This document shows, one piece after another, positions 32,322 to 40,791 of a DNA stretch of 64,000 nt; position 1 is the first letter of the stretch; every line of letters begins with the position of its first letter. The position numbers and the translations under genes were made by a program. Source of the stretch: SEAL01 sp032153715 (GTDB lineage: Bacteria; Patescibacteriota; Saccharimonadia; Saccharimonadales; Saccharimonadaceae). The stretch is from contig JALDYR010000002.1 in the NCBI GenBank assembly GCA_032153715.1, positions 1 to 64,000 of the forward strand. The letters are read 5' to 3'. The notes beneath the pieces are model-generated. The model searched no databases. It saw only the letters and a program-made list of their open reading frames with translations, and was not told the DNA's origin.

Positions 32322-32872
32322 TCGTTTTGCTCCTGTGGCGCGGTTGCATACTGCACCTTAAAGGCGTCAAACGCTTTGCCGTAATCTTGAACGTAACGCA
32401 CAAGCGCCACGGCATGCGTGTTCACTTCAACTCGTCGCTCGCGCGCTTTGGCGACGGCATCGTAAAAAGCCACCGGCTGTTTGTGGCAATCGATCTTGAG
32501 CGCTTCGGTCACCTGGTCGTCGTAGGCAATATAGCTCGCCCGGAATGCAGTCAACGATTCGTCGTACTTTGAAGTAATACTTACTAGTGACGAGCCATCA
32601 AGTTTGTTTAATGCCAAACGGCTATTCAAGCGAGCCATTAGTTTTGAAGAAATCAGATCGTACACCTGCCCGCGATCAACTCGCTGCGGCGCATCATTAA
32701 CGTGAATGCGCTGCAAGATCTGCGTCGCGCTGGTGCAATTAGCCTTAATACGCTGAATATGTTCGTCAGTCATAATTTCAGTTGGTGACTGTGCCGTCAC
32801 CGAAGGCATAGCAGCAAGAGCCACCACGCTAGCTATAAGTAGAGCGAAAAGTTGACGCTTCATCTGTTCCAT
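32318..32872 (-). CDS. Secreted helical protein with cysteines, paralogue of 11584 gene
   Basis: A 184-residue protein with a signal peptide (about 1-28, cleaving near 'SVTAQS') and a helical mature part with Cys in 'ANCTSATQILQRI' and 'KIDCHKQPVAFYDAV'. Length, Cys spacing and the closing helix ('ALVRYVQDYGKAFDAFKV') parallel the protein at 11584. Two start codons (ATG 32872 and ATG 32863) are possible; AAGAGG is close to the first. It is followed, with a four-base overlap, by a single-pass membrane protein gene. Confidence 0.65.
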   Translation of the reverse strand: MEQMKRQLFALLIASVVALAAMPSVTAQSPTEIMTDEHIQRIKANCTSATQILQRIHVNDAPQRVDRGQVYDLISSKLMARLNSRLALNKLDGSSLVSITSKYDESLTAFRASYIAYDDQVTEALKIDCHKQPVAFYDAVAKARERRVEVNTHAVALVRYVQDYGKAFDAFKVQYATAPQEQNE

Positions 32873-32887
32873 TATCCTCTTTATCTG

Positions 32888-33691
32888 TTATTTGGTCAAA
32901 TGATACTGGCCACCCGCAGCCTGCATCACCAGCCCATCTTTCATCAGACCAGCTAGTGCTGGCTCGAAGCGGTCATCGATTACAATCACAGCCCTAAGCT
33001 GCACGTCAGTCATGTCACCCTTGCCAAGCTCACGGATAATTGCCCCGCGGATCTCCCGTACGCTCCCTTTGAGTGGCGCCTGTTTTTTATAGTGTCGACT
33101 TTGTTGAATGCGGCCCGCACCCGAGCGTTTCAGCCACGAGCCATAATCCATGAGCGCCCAGTAAAATTCACGGGGATGTTCATGGTCGAGTGTCGCCTCA
33201 AGCTGCTCGATAATCTGCCGATCGTCAACCAAATCGCCCTCTGCAAAAAAGTGCTGAAAATATACCGTGCGCACGTTTGTCTCGACAAAAATTGCCGGCT
33301 GGTTAAAGGCGTAGGCGCTAATTGCACCGGCGGTATTTTTACCCACGCCAGGCAAGCTCAGCAGACCGGCTTGGTCTGACGGGAAGATGCCGTCATACTC
33401 CTGCGTAATTTTCTTGGCTGCTTCGTGCAAAAACTTGGCTCGTCGATTATACCCCAGCCCATTCCATAGTCGTAGCACGTCCGCCAAAGAGGCGCTTGCC
33501 AGCGTGGATTCATCGGGAAAAGCGGTGATAAAGGCCTCAAACTTTGGCACGACGCGCTCAACTTGGGTTTGCTGCAACATCAATTCACTTACCAGTACAT
33601 AGTATGGCCGTGTATCTTCGCGCCACGGCATAGATCGATATAGCTCAGCACCTTTTTCAAGCAAGAGCTCTTGGAAATCTGCGGTATTCAT
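32888..33691 (-). CDS. MutY-like HhH-GPD adenine glycosylase without iron-sulfur cluster
   Basis: A 267-residue protein with 'YYVLVSELMLQQTQVERV' (MutY catalytic Glu region), the helix-hairpin-helix 'LLSLPGVGKNTAGAI' and 'IFVETNVRTVYF' (Glu at the usual Asp position). After 'ALMDYGSWLKRSGAG' the four Cys of the [4Fe-4S] loop are absent. A short C-terminal winged-helix-like part follows instead of the MutT-like domain. The likely role is removing adenine opposite 8-oxoG. The frame extends 58 codons further upstream, into msrA, but TATACT (33699-33704) lies seven bases before ATG 33691, so I start there. Confidence 0.85.
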   Translation of the reverse strand: MNTADFQELLLEKGAELYRSMPWREDTRPYYVLVSELMLQQTQVERVVPKFEAFITAFPDESTLASASLADVLRLWNGLGYNRRAKFLHEAAKKITQEYDGIFPSDQAGLLSLPGVGKNTAGAISAYAFNQPAIFVETNVRTVYFQHFFAEGDLVDDRQIIEQLEATLDHEHPREFYWALMDYGSWLKRSGAGRIQQSRHYKKQAPLKGSVREIRGAIIRELGKGDMTDVQLRAVIVIDDRFEPALAGLMKDGLVMQAAGGQYHLTK

Positions 33692-33698
33692 TCTCTTT

Positions 33699-33706
33699 AG
33701 TATAAT
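33699..33706. promoter_or_regulatory. Overlapping divergent -10 boxes of mutY-like gene and msrA
   Basis: AGTATAAT serves both strands: TATACT on the minus strand (33699-33704) for the glycosylase and TATAAT on the plus strand (33701-33706) for msrA. The two start codons are only 21 bases apart. Confidence 0.65.
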
Positions 33707-33712
33707 AGAAGT

Positions 33713-34240
33713 ATGACTACATACGTACTTGGCGGAGGATGTTTCTGGTGTCTTGATGCGATTTATCGTCGTATTAAAGGCGTGACCGAGGTGACGAGCG
33801 GCTATGCCGGTGGCACGACTAACAATCCCACCTATTACGACGTCGCAAGTGGCAACACTGGCCACGCCGAAGTCGTAAGGATCACGTTTGACGAAGCCGT
33901 CCTACCTGCTGAAACATTTCTCGATATCTTTTTTACCCTTCATGACCCCACGACACTCAATCGCCAAGGTGCTGATCACGGGACGCAGTATCGCTCTATC
34001 ATGCTGTATGCCGATAATGACCAACGAGCGGAATTTAAGGCAGCGATCGAACGAGCCCAACCCCACTGGAACGACCCTATCGTCACTGTCATCGAACCGC
34101 TGACAATGTTCTACGGGGCCGAGCCGGAGCATCAAGATTACTTCACGAAGAATCCTGCCAACGGCTACTGTTCAGTGGTTATTAATCCAAAAATCAATAA
34201 GGTCAGGGCGCAGTACAGTGACTGGTTTTTACCCGTCTAA
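33713..34240 (+). CDS. msrA: Peptide-methionine (S)-S-oxide reductase
   Basis: A 175-residue protein with the signature 'GGGCFWCLDAIYRRIKG', 'VTSGYAGG' and 'ADHGTQYRS', closing with 'HQDYFTKNPANGYC'. The nucleophilic Cys is in GCFWC; the C-terminal Cys of 'GYCSV' is a likely resolving residue. It repairs oxidised methionine in the cytoplasm. No MsrB fusion. Leaderless start with TATAAT six bases upstream. The divergent glycosylase also handles oxidative damage, so shared control is plausible (inference). Confidence 0.95.
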   Translation: MTTYVLGGGCFWCLDAIYRRIKGVTEVTSGYAGGTTNNPTYYDVASGNTGHAEVVRITFDEAVLPAETFLDIFFTLHDPTTLNRQGADHGTQYRSIMLYADNDQRAEFKAAIERAQPHWNDPIVTVIEPLTMFYGAEPEHQDYFTKNPANGYCSVVINPKINKVRAQYSDWFLPV

Positions 34241-34326
34241 ATTATCACGTCCCTCATGTAAAATATCTTACTTCTTCCCCGGTATTCCCGCCGTATAGTA
34301 GAGATACAATAACAAAAGGAGGCAAC

Positions 34327-34599
34327 ATGATACTAGACATTGTACTTTGGATACTATTCGGTGCATTAGCTGGATGGATCGCATCCATGATAATGAAGAC
34401 CGACGCACAAATGGGAGCAATGGCTAACATTGGCATTGGTATCGTCGGTGCGTTTCTCGGTGGATTCATCGTGCGCTTACTCACAGGCACCCAGCCAGAA
34501 GGCTTCAACCTGACTAGTCTCATTGTCGCGATTATTGGCGCCGTCGTCCTACTGGCTATCGTAAAGGCAATTCGAGGTGGCACGCCACATCACGCTTAA
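34327..34599 (+). CDS. GlsB/YeaQ/YmgE family membrane protein
   Basis: A 90-residue protein with three hydrophobic helices and the family motif 'GALAGWIASMIMKTDAQMG' followed by 'IGIGIVGAFLGGFIVRLL'. The role of this family is unclear (stress-induced membrane protein, often called transglycosylase-associated by history). It has a strong Shine-Dalgarno AAAGGAGG and its own terminator at 34631. Confidence 0.85.
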   Translation: MILDIVLWILFGALAGWIASMIMKTDAQMGAMANIGIGIVGAFLGGFIVRLLTGTQPEGFNLTSLIVAIIGAVVLLAIVKAIRGGTPHHA

Positions 34600-34630
34600 T
34601 CCGGCGTTTTTGACACCTGTTCACAAACGT

Positions 34631-34660
34631 GAGAGTCGATCAGATGATCGACTCTCTTTT
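34631..34660 (+). terminator. Rho-independent terminator
   Basis: Perfect GAGAGTCGATCA / TGATCGACTCTC stem followed by TTTTT. Confidence 0.92.
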
Positions 34661-34683
34661 TCAAGAAAGGTTATACTAGTATT

Positions 34684-35319
34684 ATGAAGATCACAAAGTA
34701 TAAGCACGCCTGTTTTACGGTTGAGCACGAGGGCAAATTACTAGTCGTTGATCCCGGAGGATTTACGACCGATCTTGGAGCGCCGGAAAATGTCGTCGCG
34801 ATCGTTGTCACCCACGAACACGGTGATCACTTCGATGTTACCGCCCTTGGCGCACTAATTGCCCATAATCCTGATGCGCTTGTCGTTGCTCATCACAATG
34901 TCACACGACAGTTCGGCGATCACCTCCCGAGTCACACCGTCTCGGTCGGTGATACAGTGGACATCGGTCCGTTTCAACTTGAATTCTTTGGCGGCGACCA
35001 CGCGGTCATCCATCCCGATATTCCGCTCATTGCAAACCTCGGTGTCATGATTAACAACCGGATATTCTATCCTGGCGATTCATTCGTGAATCCTGGCAAA
35101 CCAGTTGACACGCTCGCTCTGCCCGTCGCGGCGCCTTGGTTAAAGATCCAAGAAGTAATTGATTATCTGATGGAAATACAACCACGCATTGCCTTTCCAA
35201 CACATGACGCTATTTTGTCATCGACTGGCAAATCGCTGCCCGACAATATCTTGCCGACATTTGCTAAAAAAGTTGGTACAGCCTACCAACGCATTGATGG
35301 CGCGCCACTAAACGTTTAA
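34684..35319 (+). CDS. UlaG-like metal-dependent hydrolase (MBL fold)
   Basis: A 211-residue protein of the short MBL family: 'KYKHACFTVEHEGKLLVVDPG', the metal motif 'VVTHEHGDHFD' (HxHxDH), 'FGGDHAVIHPDIP' and 'FYPGDSF'. The relatives include UPF0173/UlaG-type hydrolases acting on varied small molecules. TATACT (34672-34677) ends six bases before the ATG: leaderless. Substrate unknown. Confidence 0.88.
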   Translation: MKITKYKHACFTVEHEGKLLVVDPGGFTTDLGAPENVVAIVVTHEHGDHFDVTALGALIAHNPDALVVAHHNVTRQFGDHLPSHTVSVGDTVDIGPFQLEFFGGDHAVIHPDIPLIANLGVMINNRIFYPGDSFVNPGKPVDTLALPVAAPWLKIQEVIDYLMEIQPRIAFPTHDAILSSTGKSLPDNILPTFAKKVGTAYQRIDGAPLNV

Positions 35320-35362
35320 TTGATTCATAAAGTCTAGATAATAGTACCGAGAGGGAAATTTG

Positions 35363-35406
35363 ATGACTCCTTCGCCGACGACATTGTCGGGTGCGAAGGG
35401 TCATCT
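35363..35406. other. Long imperfect palindrome
   Basis: GATGACTCCTTCGC ... GCGAAGGGTCATC with an inner CGAC/GTCG stem makes a ~40-base hairpin between two convergent genes. It lacks a T-tract on the plus strand and has only AAATTT on the minus, so it is not a classical terminator, though it may act as a convergent one. A GAGAGGG plus ATG at 35363 would allow a 48-codon plus-strand ORF, for which I see no other support. Confidence 0.45.
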
Positions 35407-35419
35407 ACCAGGGAGACAG

Positions 35420-35869
35420 TTAACGAACAACGGAAACCTCCGTAATAGCCATCGATGTGGATCGAGCCCCAAACATTCGGTATTTCACGCTCGACACAGG
35501 GCGACTTCGTAGGTACACACCGCCGACGATATTAGATGCCTCCTGCAGCAGAATCAACTGCCGGGTGTGCTCGGAGTAGCCAATCGCCTCGACGCCGCTC
35601 TTCAACTCGCCGTCAATCCACAGGCCGTTGAGCCGATAGATCACAAAACGCTGCATCAACCCCTGCGACATACGCTCATATGCCACCGGATCACCTTCGT
35701 CGGGGATTCGCAGAACTACTCGAAGCCTTGCGCCCTCATTGGTCGTAAACTGAACTTCAGGGCGTCGATTGATGTCAAGAAGCATCAACCCCTGCTGACT
35801 GTCAGTTATCCCAATAGTTGCACGTTTCCATGCCGTATGCTGCGACACGACCGCAAGCTGCTTTCGCAT
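35420..35869 (-). CDS. Hypothetical beta-rich protein
   Basis: About 149 residues, soluble, with alternating short strands ('QFTTNEGARLRVVLRIPD', 'GVYLRSRPVSSVKYRMFG') suggesting a beta sandwich or PH-like fold, and no signal peptide. AGAGGA lies seven bases before ATG 35869, which I prefer over an in-frame upstream start at 35905. No recognised family. Confidence 0.6.
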   Translation of the reverse strand: MRKQLAVVSQHTAWKRATIGITDSQQGLMLLDINRRPEVQFTTNEGARLRVVLRIPDEGDPVAYERMSQGLMQRFVIYRLNGLWIDGELKSGVEAIGYSEHTRQLILLQEASNIVGGVYLRSRPVSSVKYRMFGARSTSMAITEVSVVR

Positions 35870-35950
35870 GACATTTCCTCTCGGTACGTCCAGCGCACAG
35901 TGCACTTGGATAGCTTAAGTATACTCACGTTTTTTCGTTTGTCAAAAAAA

Positions 35951-35976
35951 GACTGCGCACCGTTCGGTACGCAGTC
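35951..35976 (-). terminator. Rho-independent terminator
   Basis: GACTGCG-C-ACCG-TT-CGGT-A-CGCAGTC hairpin with seven A on the left (T-run for the minus-strand gene at 35992). Confidence 0.88.
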
Positions 35977-35991
35977 TTTATAGTTGGTGAA

Positions 35992-36369
35992 TTACTTTAG
36001 GCGCTTTTCGGCGTCTTTTTGGATCGTACGACCAGTTGACTTTGCATCAGCTGCCACACGATTTGCTCGCGTGCGTGCCTCACCGCCAAGTTCATTAACT
36101 TCAGCCGCAATACGCTCTGCTGTCGTGCGTGCACTCTTGCCGAGCTGTGTCGCCTCTTTGCTCGCTCGGTCAGCACTTTTGTGCAGTGCACCAGCCGCCT
36201 CTTTGCTCGCTGCTTTTACTTCGGCTGCTTTCTCGCGTGCGACCTGCTTCGCCTCTTGTGCGCGCGCCTTAATATCCTCGCGAGTTTCCTTACCGCTCTT
36301 TGGAGCGAGTAAAATTCCGGCGACAAAGCCACCGATTGCTGCTACTAAAATTCTTGCTGCTTTAGACAT
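35992..36369 (-). CDS. YtxH-domain protein
   Basis: A 125-residue protein with an N-terminal hydrophobic stretch 'ILVAAIGGFVAGILLAPKSG' followed by the YtxH hallmark 'KSGKETREDIK', then ~90 residues of Ala/Lys/Glu helical repeat (LEA/apolipoprotein-like coiled coil). Such proteins are general-stress, membrane-associated factors of unclear mechanism. It lies 15 bases after the small membrane protein at 36385, with CGAAAGGAAA as ribosome binding site, so they form an operon. Confidence 0.85.
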   Translation of the reverse strand: MSKAARILVAAIGGFVAGILLAPKSGKETREDIKARAQEAKQVAREKAAEVKAASKEAAGALHKSADRASKEATQLGKSARTTAERIAAEVNELGGEARTRANRVAADAKSTGRTIQKDAEKRLK

Positions 36370-36384
36370 ATCATTTTCCTTTCG

Positions 36385-36606
36385 TTATTTTCTTCGAAAC
36401 GCGCCGGCAATTGTACTAATGACCTTTACGGGCGAAAACCACTCTGTTGCTGATGCAACATTTGTCGTTAGAGCTTCGATATTTTTCACGATATGGTTCA
36501 CCTTGACTAGTACAATCGTCACCGTCGCTAGTAAAGCTACGATAACAATCGACAAAAGTATAACCGCAATCGTGAGAAGTGTCACTAGAGCCTGTAAGTC
36601 GCCCAT
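36385..36606 (-). CDS. Small membrane protein co-transcribed with YtxH protein
   Basis: A 73-residue protein: one long hydrophobic helix (about 6-34, 'VTLLTIAVILLSIVIVALLA'), then an amphipathic region and a basic end 'FRRK'. The pattern 'LVKVNHIVKNIEALTTNV' resembles DUF948-type partners of YtxH proteins. ACGAAAGGAC is the ribosome binding site. Probably works with the downstream YtxH protein at the membrane (inference). Confidence 0.75.
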   Translation of the reverse strand: MGDLQALVTLLTIAVILLSIVIVALLATVTIVLVKVNHIVKNIEALTTNVASATEWFSPVKVISTIAGAFRRK

Positions 36607-36749
36607 GCATTTGTCCTTTCGTTAATGATTACTTTCTTATTGTAATGTACTTATTCTATGAATGTGTAATTTTTCTTACAACGAGTACTACATATGATGT
36701 TATTATAACAACCAAATAATCACTAGACTATTAATGATACACTAGCAAT

Positions 36750-37247
36750 ATGGCAAATTGGAAAGGACATATCGTTGGCGGACTGGGCGCTGGGCTCGTT
36801 GTGGTTGCGGCAGCTAGCTATATTCCAGTTGAGCAATTAGCTGAAGCAACTGATTTACTCCAGGACTGGCAGGCCTTAACGGCAATCTTTGTCATCACAA
36901 TGCTATTTGGCCTGTTTCCGGATGTAGACACTAACAGCAAGGCGCAAGATATCTTTTTTGGCATTGCCTTCATTTTCGATCTTCTTTTACTGTATAGCGG
37001 CTTCATTCAAGCCGCCGCCTATCTGGGCTTTATTGCCATGCTGCCGATCATTAGTCATCATCGCGGCTGGACGCACAGCAAAATCGCCATGATACTCGTG
37101 CCTCTGCCTATCCTCATCATTCCGTATTTATATAATCCCGCCAATCTCGGGATTGCAGCCATTTACTACGTCGCTGCCGTAGCTGGCTATTTCAGCCACC
37201 TACTGCTCGATGGGCTGATTTGGCGTCGCTTTCGTATTAAGAATTAA
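36750..37247 (+). CDS. YdjM/DUF457-type membrane-bound metal-dependent hydrolase
   Basis: A 165-residue protein with four or five membrane helices and the family's conserved charged positions: 'WKGHIVGG' (His), 'LFGLFPDVDTNSKAQD' (Asp), 'SHHRGWTHSK' (His cluster) and 'GYFSHLLLDGL' (His and Asp). These suggest metal binding in the membrane; physiological substrates are unknown, with links to phospholipid-type hydrolysis. TACACT (36738-36743) ends six bases before the ATG: leaderless. Confidence 0.85.
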   Translation: MANWKGHIVGGLGAGLVVVAAASYIPVEQLAEATDLLQDWQALTAIFVITMLFGLFPDVDTNSKAQDIFFGIAFIFDLLLLYSGFIQAAAYLGFIAMLPIISHHRGWTHSKIAMILVPLPILIIPYLYNPANLGIAAIYYVAAVAGYFSHLLLDGLIWRRFRIKN

Positions 37248-37506
37248 GCTTATCAAGGGCGACGCGTAACCGACTTGCTTCCGCATCAGACAATGCCGAG
37301 ACCGTCTCGAGAAGCTCAATGATACTATAAAGGGTCGCGTCGTCGCGCGTTGCCTTCCATTTTTGAAGCTCGGCGTTCACCTCTTGTTGGACGCCCGACA
37401 CCTGTCCAAGCCAGCCGGCGCCACCGCCAGCACTTGTCACCGTTGACGACTGCCCCTGTGAGGCAGAAAGAAGCGTTTCAACAATTTCTTTCTTCGTCAT
37501 ATCCAT
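37237..37506 (-). CDS. Hypothetical helical protein, 89 residues
   Basis: A short protein, 'MDMTKKEIVETLLSASQGQ', a Gly/Ser-rich middle and a helical C-terminus ('SIIELLETVSALSDAEASRL'). No membrane segment. A TACAAT box (37513-37518) ends six bases before ATG 37506, so I discard the 13 extra upstream codons. Convergent with and overlapping the YdjM-like gene by 11 bases. Confidence 0.6.
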   Translation of the reverse strand: MDMTKKEIVETLLSASQGQSSTVTSAGGGAGWLGQVSGVQQEVNAELQKWKATRDDATLYSIIELLETVSALSDAEASRLRVALDKLNS

Positions 37507-37520
37507 ACTACTATTGTAGC

Positions 37521-37880
37521 TTATTTTTGCGCGCGTGACTGCCATGGCCAGCGACCTTCGATTTCCATCTCGAGGCTCATCCCTAAAACAAGTCGAATAG
37601 CGACGATAATCGCAAGGACCGTTACCCCTTCGAGCGTTAGATCACCCGCCACCGAACGAATGATGTCACCTGCCACTAAAAATTCAAGGCCAATCAAGAC
37701 GCTGCGCGCTAAATCCTGGCGATACGTTCGATACACATTATGAACCGCAGGATGTTTTCGTAGATGCCGTAACGCACGAATCGTTGCAAGCGCAATACCG
37801 CCAATAACCAGCAGGACCCCAAGAAGGTCAAGCACCTGGCCGGCGACTTGAATCGTTTGATTAATCTGGGATGAGAACAT
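37521..37880 (-). CDS. DUF1622 family membrane protein
   Basis: A 119-residue protein with three hydrophobic helices: 'VLDLLGVLLVIGGIALA', 'RSVLIGLEFLVAGDIIRSVA' and 'VTVLAIIVAIRLVLGMSLEME'. The middle motif 'GLEFLVAGDIIRS' and the closing 'RLVLGMSLEME' are the DUF1622 hallmarks. Function unknown. Its 3' end lies 15 bases before the start of the next minus-strand gene, but that gene has its own -10. Confidence 0.85.
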   Translation of the reverse strand: MFSSQINQTIQVAGQVLDLLGVLLVIGGIALATIRALRHLRKHPAVHNVYRTYRQDLARSVLIGLEFLVAGDIIRSVAGDLTLEGVTVLAIIVAIRLVLGMSLEMEIEGRWPWQSRAQK

Positions 37881-37964
37881 TGAGGTTTATCTTTTTGTGT
37901 TACTTTGGTTTATACCGTAAATATTAACACAATTTTTGTTAAAAGTCAATGTATAGACGTGTGG

Positions 37965-39725
37965 CTATTCGACAATTTTCAACGACAACTCACTGAGCTG
38001 TACCGGTTCGACGACGCTTGGAGAATCCATCATCGTGTCAACGCCAGAGCCGTTCTTTGGAAAGGCCACAACTTCGCGGATATTTGATTCGCCAGTCAGG
38101 ACCATAAAGATACGGTCGATACCGAACGCACAGCCAGCGTGTGGTGGGGCGCCAAATTTAAAGGCGTTAATCAACGCGCCAAATTTCGCATCAACATATT
38201 CGTGATCATAGCCGAGCACGCCAAATGCTTCATACATGACGTCAGGATTGTGGTTACGAACAGCACCGGAACAAATTTCATAGCCGTTCATGACCATGTC
38301 GTACTGATCAGCCACGATCGCGCGCTTGTCATCACTCCGCAGCGCCTCGACACCGCCCTTTGGCATACTGAATGGATTGTGTCCAAAATCAAGTTTGTTC
38401 GCTTTGTCATCCCATTCATAAAATGGAAAGTCAACGATCCACGCCAACGCAACTTTGCTTGGATCTTTGAGGCCGAAATGGTCAGCAAATTCTGAACGCA
38501 AACGACCCAAAACTTTGTTGACGGTTTCGCGATTATCCGTCCCGAAAAAGACCGTGTCGCCATCACTTGCGCCCACTTTTTGCTTAATTGCAGCCAGCTC
38601 AGCTTCGCTCAAAAATTTTGCAATTGGTGACTTTACTTCCCCGTTATCGTATGTCAAATACGCGAGTCCGCCGGCGCCTTCGCTTTTTGCAATTTCTGTA
38701 AAGTTGTCAATCTGCGAACGACTCAAACTTGCCGCCCCTTCGACGCGAATGGCTTTGACCACACCGCCATTTGCGAGCGTATTTTTAAAGACACCAAACT
38801 CTGTATTTGCTAGCTCGTTTGAAAGATCAATTAGCTCCATGTTAAAGCGAAGGTCTGGTTTGTCAGACCCAAAACGATCCATCGCTTCTTCGTAAGGAAT
38901 GCGTGGTACTTCATCGTGTAGCAATTCTTTGCCAGCAAAGTCTGTCACAAGTTGCTTGATTAGTGGCTCCATTGTCGTGCGGACTGTTTCGCCACTATCA
39001 ACAAATGACATCTCAAGATCAAGCTGATAAAAGTCACCGTACAAGCGATCAGCGCGCGGATCTTCGTCGCGGAAGCAGGTAGCAATTTGATAGTAGCGCG
39101 ACACACCACCAACCATAAGCAGCTGTTTGAACTGCTGTGGTGCTTGTGGCAACGCATAAAACTTACCCGGGTGCACACGTGACGGCACGAGGAAATCGCG
39201 GGCACCTTCCGGGCTCGAGTTAGCCAGAATTGGCGTTGTTACCTCTGTAAAATCATGTTCGTCCATGTACTGACGCAGGACCTTGTAGTACTGCGATCGA
39301 CGCTTGAGCCTTTCCTGCATCGACGGACGACGCAGATCAAGGTAGCGATACTTCAGACGAAGTTCTTCATTTGATTGCTGACCATCGTCGCGCGTGGCAA
39401 CAGGCAACGGCTCCGACTTGTTAAGAAGTTCAATCCCGTCAACGACAACCTCAATTGAACCTGTCGGCAGGTTTGGATTTTTAAGGTGTTCGTCACGCTC
39501 TTTGACAGTACCAGTCGCAGCGAGGACATATTCGTCGCGCACACCTTCAGCAAGTGCAAATGCCTCGGTCGCCTCTGGGTTAATCACCAATTGCACCACA
39601 CCCGAGTGGTCGCGAAGATCGATAAAAATCAATCCGCCATGGTCACGGCGGCTATTGACCCAGCCACTTACGGTAATTGTCTCGCCAATGCGAGCAGTTG
39701 CATCTTGTACTAACGTTCTTGTCAT
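37965..39725 (-). CDS. aspS: Aspartate--tRNA ligase
   Basis: A 586-residue bacterial-type class II synthetase: N-terminal OB fold ('ETITVSGWVNSRRDHGGLIF'), motif 2 'ATCFRDEDPRADRLYGDF', the GAD insertion (about 300-420) and motif 3 'HAGCAFGIDRIFMVL' with 'FKFGAPPHAG'. It charges tRNA-Asp, and may also charge tRNA-Asn if the organism lacks AsnRS. Full length. TATAAC (39732-39737) ends six bases before the ATG, so even this core gene looks leaderless. Confidence 0.96.
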   Translation of the reverse strand: MTRTLVQDATARIGETITVSGWVNSRRDHGGLIFIDLRDHSGVVQLVINPEATEAFALAEGVRDEYVLAATGTVKERDEHLKNPNLPTGSIEVVVDGIELLNKSEPLPVATRDDGQQSNEELRLKYRYLDLRRPSMQERLKRRSQYYKVLRQYMDEHDFTEVTTPILANSSPEGARDFLVPSRVHPGKFYALPQAPQQFKQLLMVGGVSRYYQIATCFRDEDPRADRLYGDFYQLDLEMSFVDSGETVRTTMEPLIKQLVTDFAGKELLHDEVPRIPYEEAMDRFGSDKPDLRFNMELIDLSNELANTEFGVFKNTLANGGVVKAIRVEGAASLSRSQIDNFTEIAKSEGAGGLAYLTYDNGEVKSPIAKFLSEAELAAIKQKVGASDGDTVFFGTDNRETVNKVLGRLRSEFADHFGLKDPSKVALAWIVDFPFYEWDDKANKLDFGHNPFSMPKGGVEALRSDDKRAIVADQYDMVMNGYEICSGAVRNHNPDVMYEAFGVLGYDHEYVDAKFGALINAFKFGAPPHAGCAFGIDRIFMVLTGESNIREVVAFPKNGSGVDTMMDSPSVVEPVQLSELSLKIVE

Positions 39726-39760
39726 ATTAGTGTTATAGTACCACTTTACCTCTGTAAATA

Positions 39761-40714
39761 CTAGTCTTGGGCAGGCGACGCATTCGTGTCGGCCGCCCGG
39801 CCAAGGAGGACCTGGAGGATCGTGCTGAGACTGATCAAGCCCATTGTCTCGCGCTTGTCATTTACCACCACGACCAGTCCCGGGCGCTTATCGCTGTAGA
39901 CTGCGAGCGCTTGCTCGAGCGTGGCATCAGCGTGAATCTGCGCAATATGGGAAGTCATCGACTTTTCAGCCGTGGTTGAATGCTTGCCCGCGTCAATCGT
40001 GAGCTGCTCGGACAAATCAACAATACCGACAATGTCGTTAATGTCATGGCCAATCACCGGAAAGCGCAGATAGCCCGTTTCATGCAGGTCATTAAGGACC
40101 AGCGGCCCGAGTAATTCTTTTTTGCCAATCGTAATCATTTTTTCAACGGGCGTCATATGATCAGCGACTCGCTGCGATTCAAAGTCGAGTCCGCGAACAA
40201 TTTGCTGCTTTTCTTTACCCGTCAGCACGTCAGCTTCTTCAATCAGGTACAGCAGCTCTTCACGTGAGTGCAGGGCTTGATTTGACACGCCTTCGTGCGC
40301 CACGCCGCGAATAATAGCAAATAGCCGAGGATGCTTTTCGATCAAGCGCAGTAATTTTGCTTCGTGCGCGTCGTATAATCGCTGCCCCTGACGGCGCACG
40401 AATGGCTGGCGCGACAACAGCCCAAACTCAAATGCAGCCACGATCGACACGACAACGCCAATCAACCACCCGCAGGCCGCAATCGCTAGAATTACTAGTA
40501 TCACGAGCAGTAGCGCGACGAGTATCCGTTGTAGCGACAGTACATCGTGCAGGAGCATTTCACGATGCAAAATAGCCTTACTTGATACGTCACCTCGTCC
40601 AATACGTCGATTCAGCTCGAACTTACTCATTGACGTGCGGCGAACTTGCACACTGTTTACTAGCAAAAGGAGAGTAAAAATAATAAGAAATACAATATAA
40701 AGCGCAACCGTCAT
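39761..40714 (-). CDS. CBS-domain HlyC/CorC/CNNM-family membrane protein
   Basis: A 317-residue protein with an N-terminal helix (about 3-20), a hydrophobic pair (about 62-98), then a connector 'GVSNQALHSREELLYLIEEA' and two CBS domains ('DHMTPVEKMITIGKKELLG' and 'HADATLEQALAVYSDKRPGLVVVV'). CBS pairs bind adenosyl ligands. Family members take part in magnesium or cobalt homeostasis. No transporter-associated C-terminal domain. The DUF21 part is short compared with typical members. TACAAT and AGAGGG precede the start. Confidence 0.82.
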   Translation of the reverse strand: MTVALYIVFLIIFTLLLLVNSVQVRRTSMSKFELNRRIGRGDVSSKAILHREMLLHDVLSLQRILVALLLVILVILAIAACGWLIGVVVSIVAAFEFGLLSRQPFVRRQGQRLYDAHEAKLLRLIEKHPRLFAIIRGVAHEGVSNQALHSREELLYLIEEADVLTGKEKQQIVRGLDFESQRVADHMTPVEKMITIGKKELLGPLVLNDLHETGYLRFPVIGHDINDIVGIVDLSEQLTIDAGKHSTTAEKSMTSHIAQIHADATLEQALAVYSDKRPGLVVVVNDKRETMGLISLSTILQVLLGRAADTNASPAQD

Positions 40715-40791
40715 AATACCCTCTATTGTACCACCTTGGCGATTTCAGCCGCTTCCACTACAATTAGTATAGTAATCATAAGGAGTTAATA

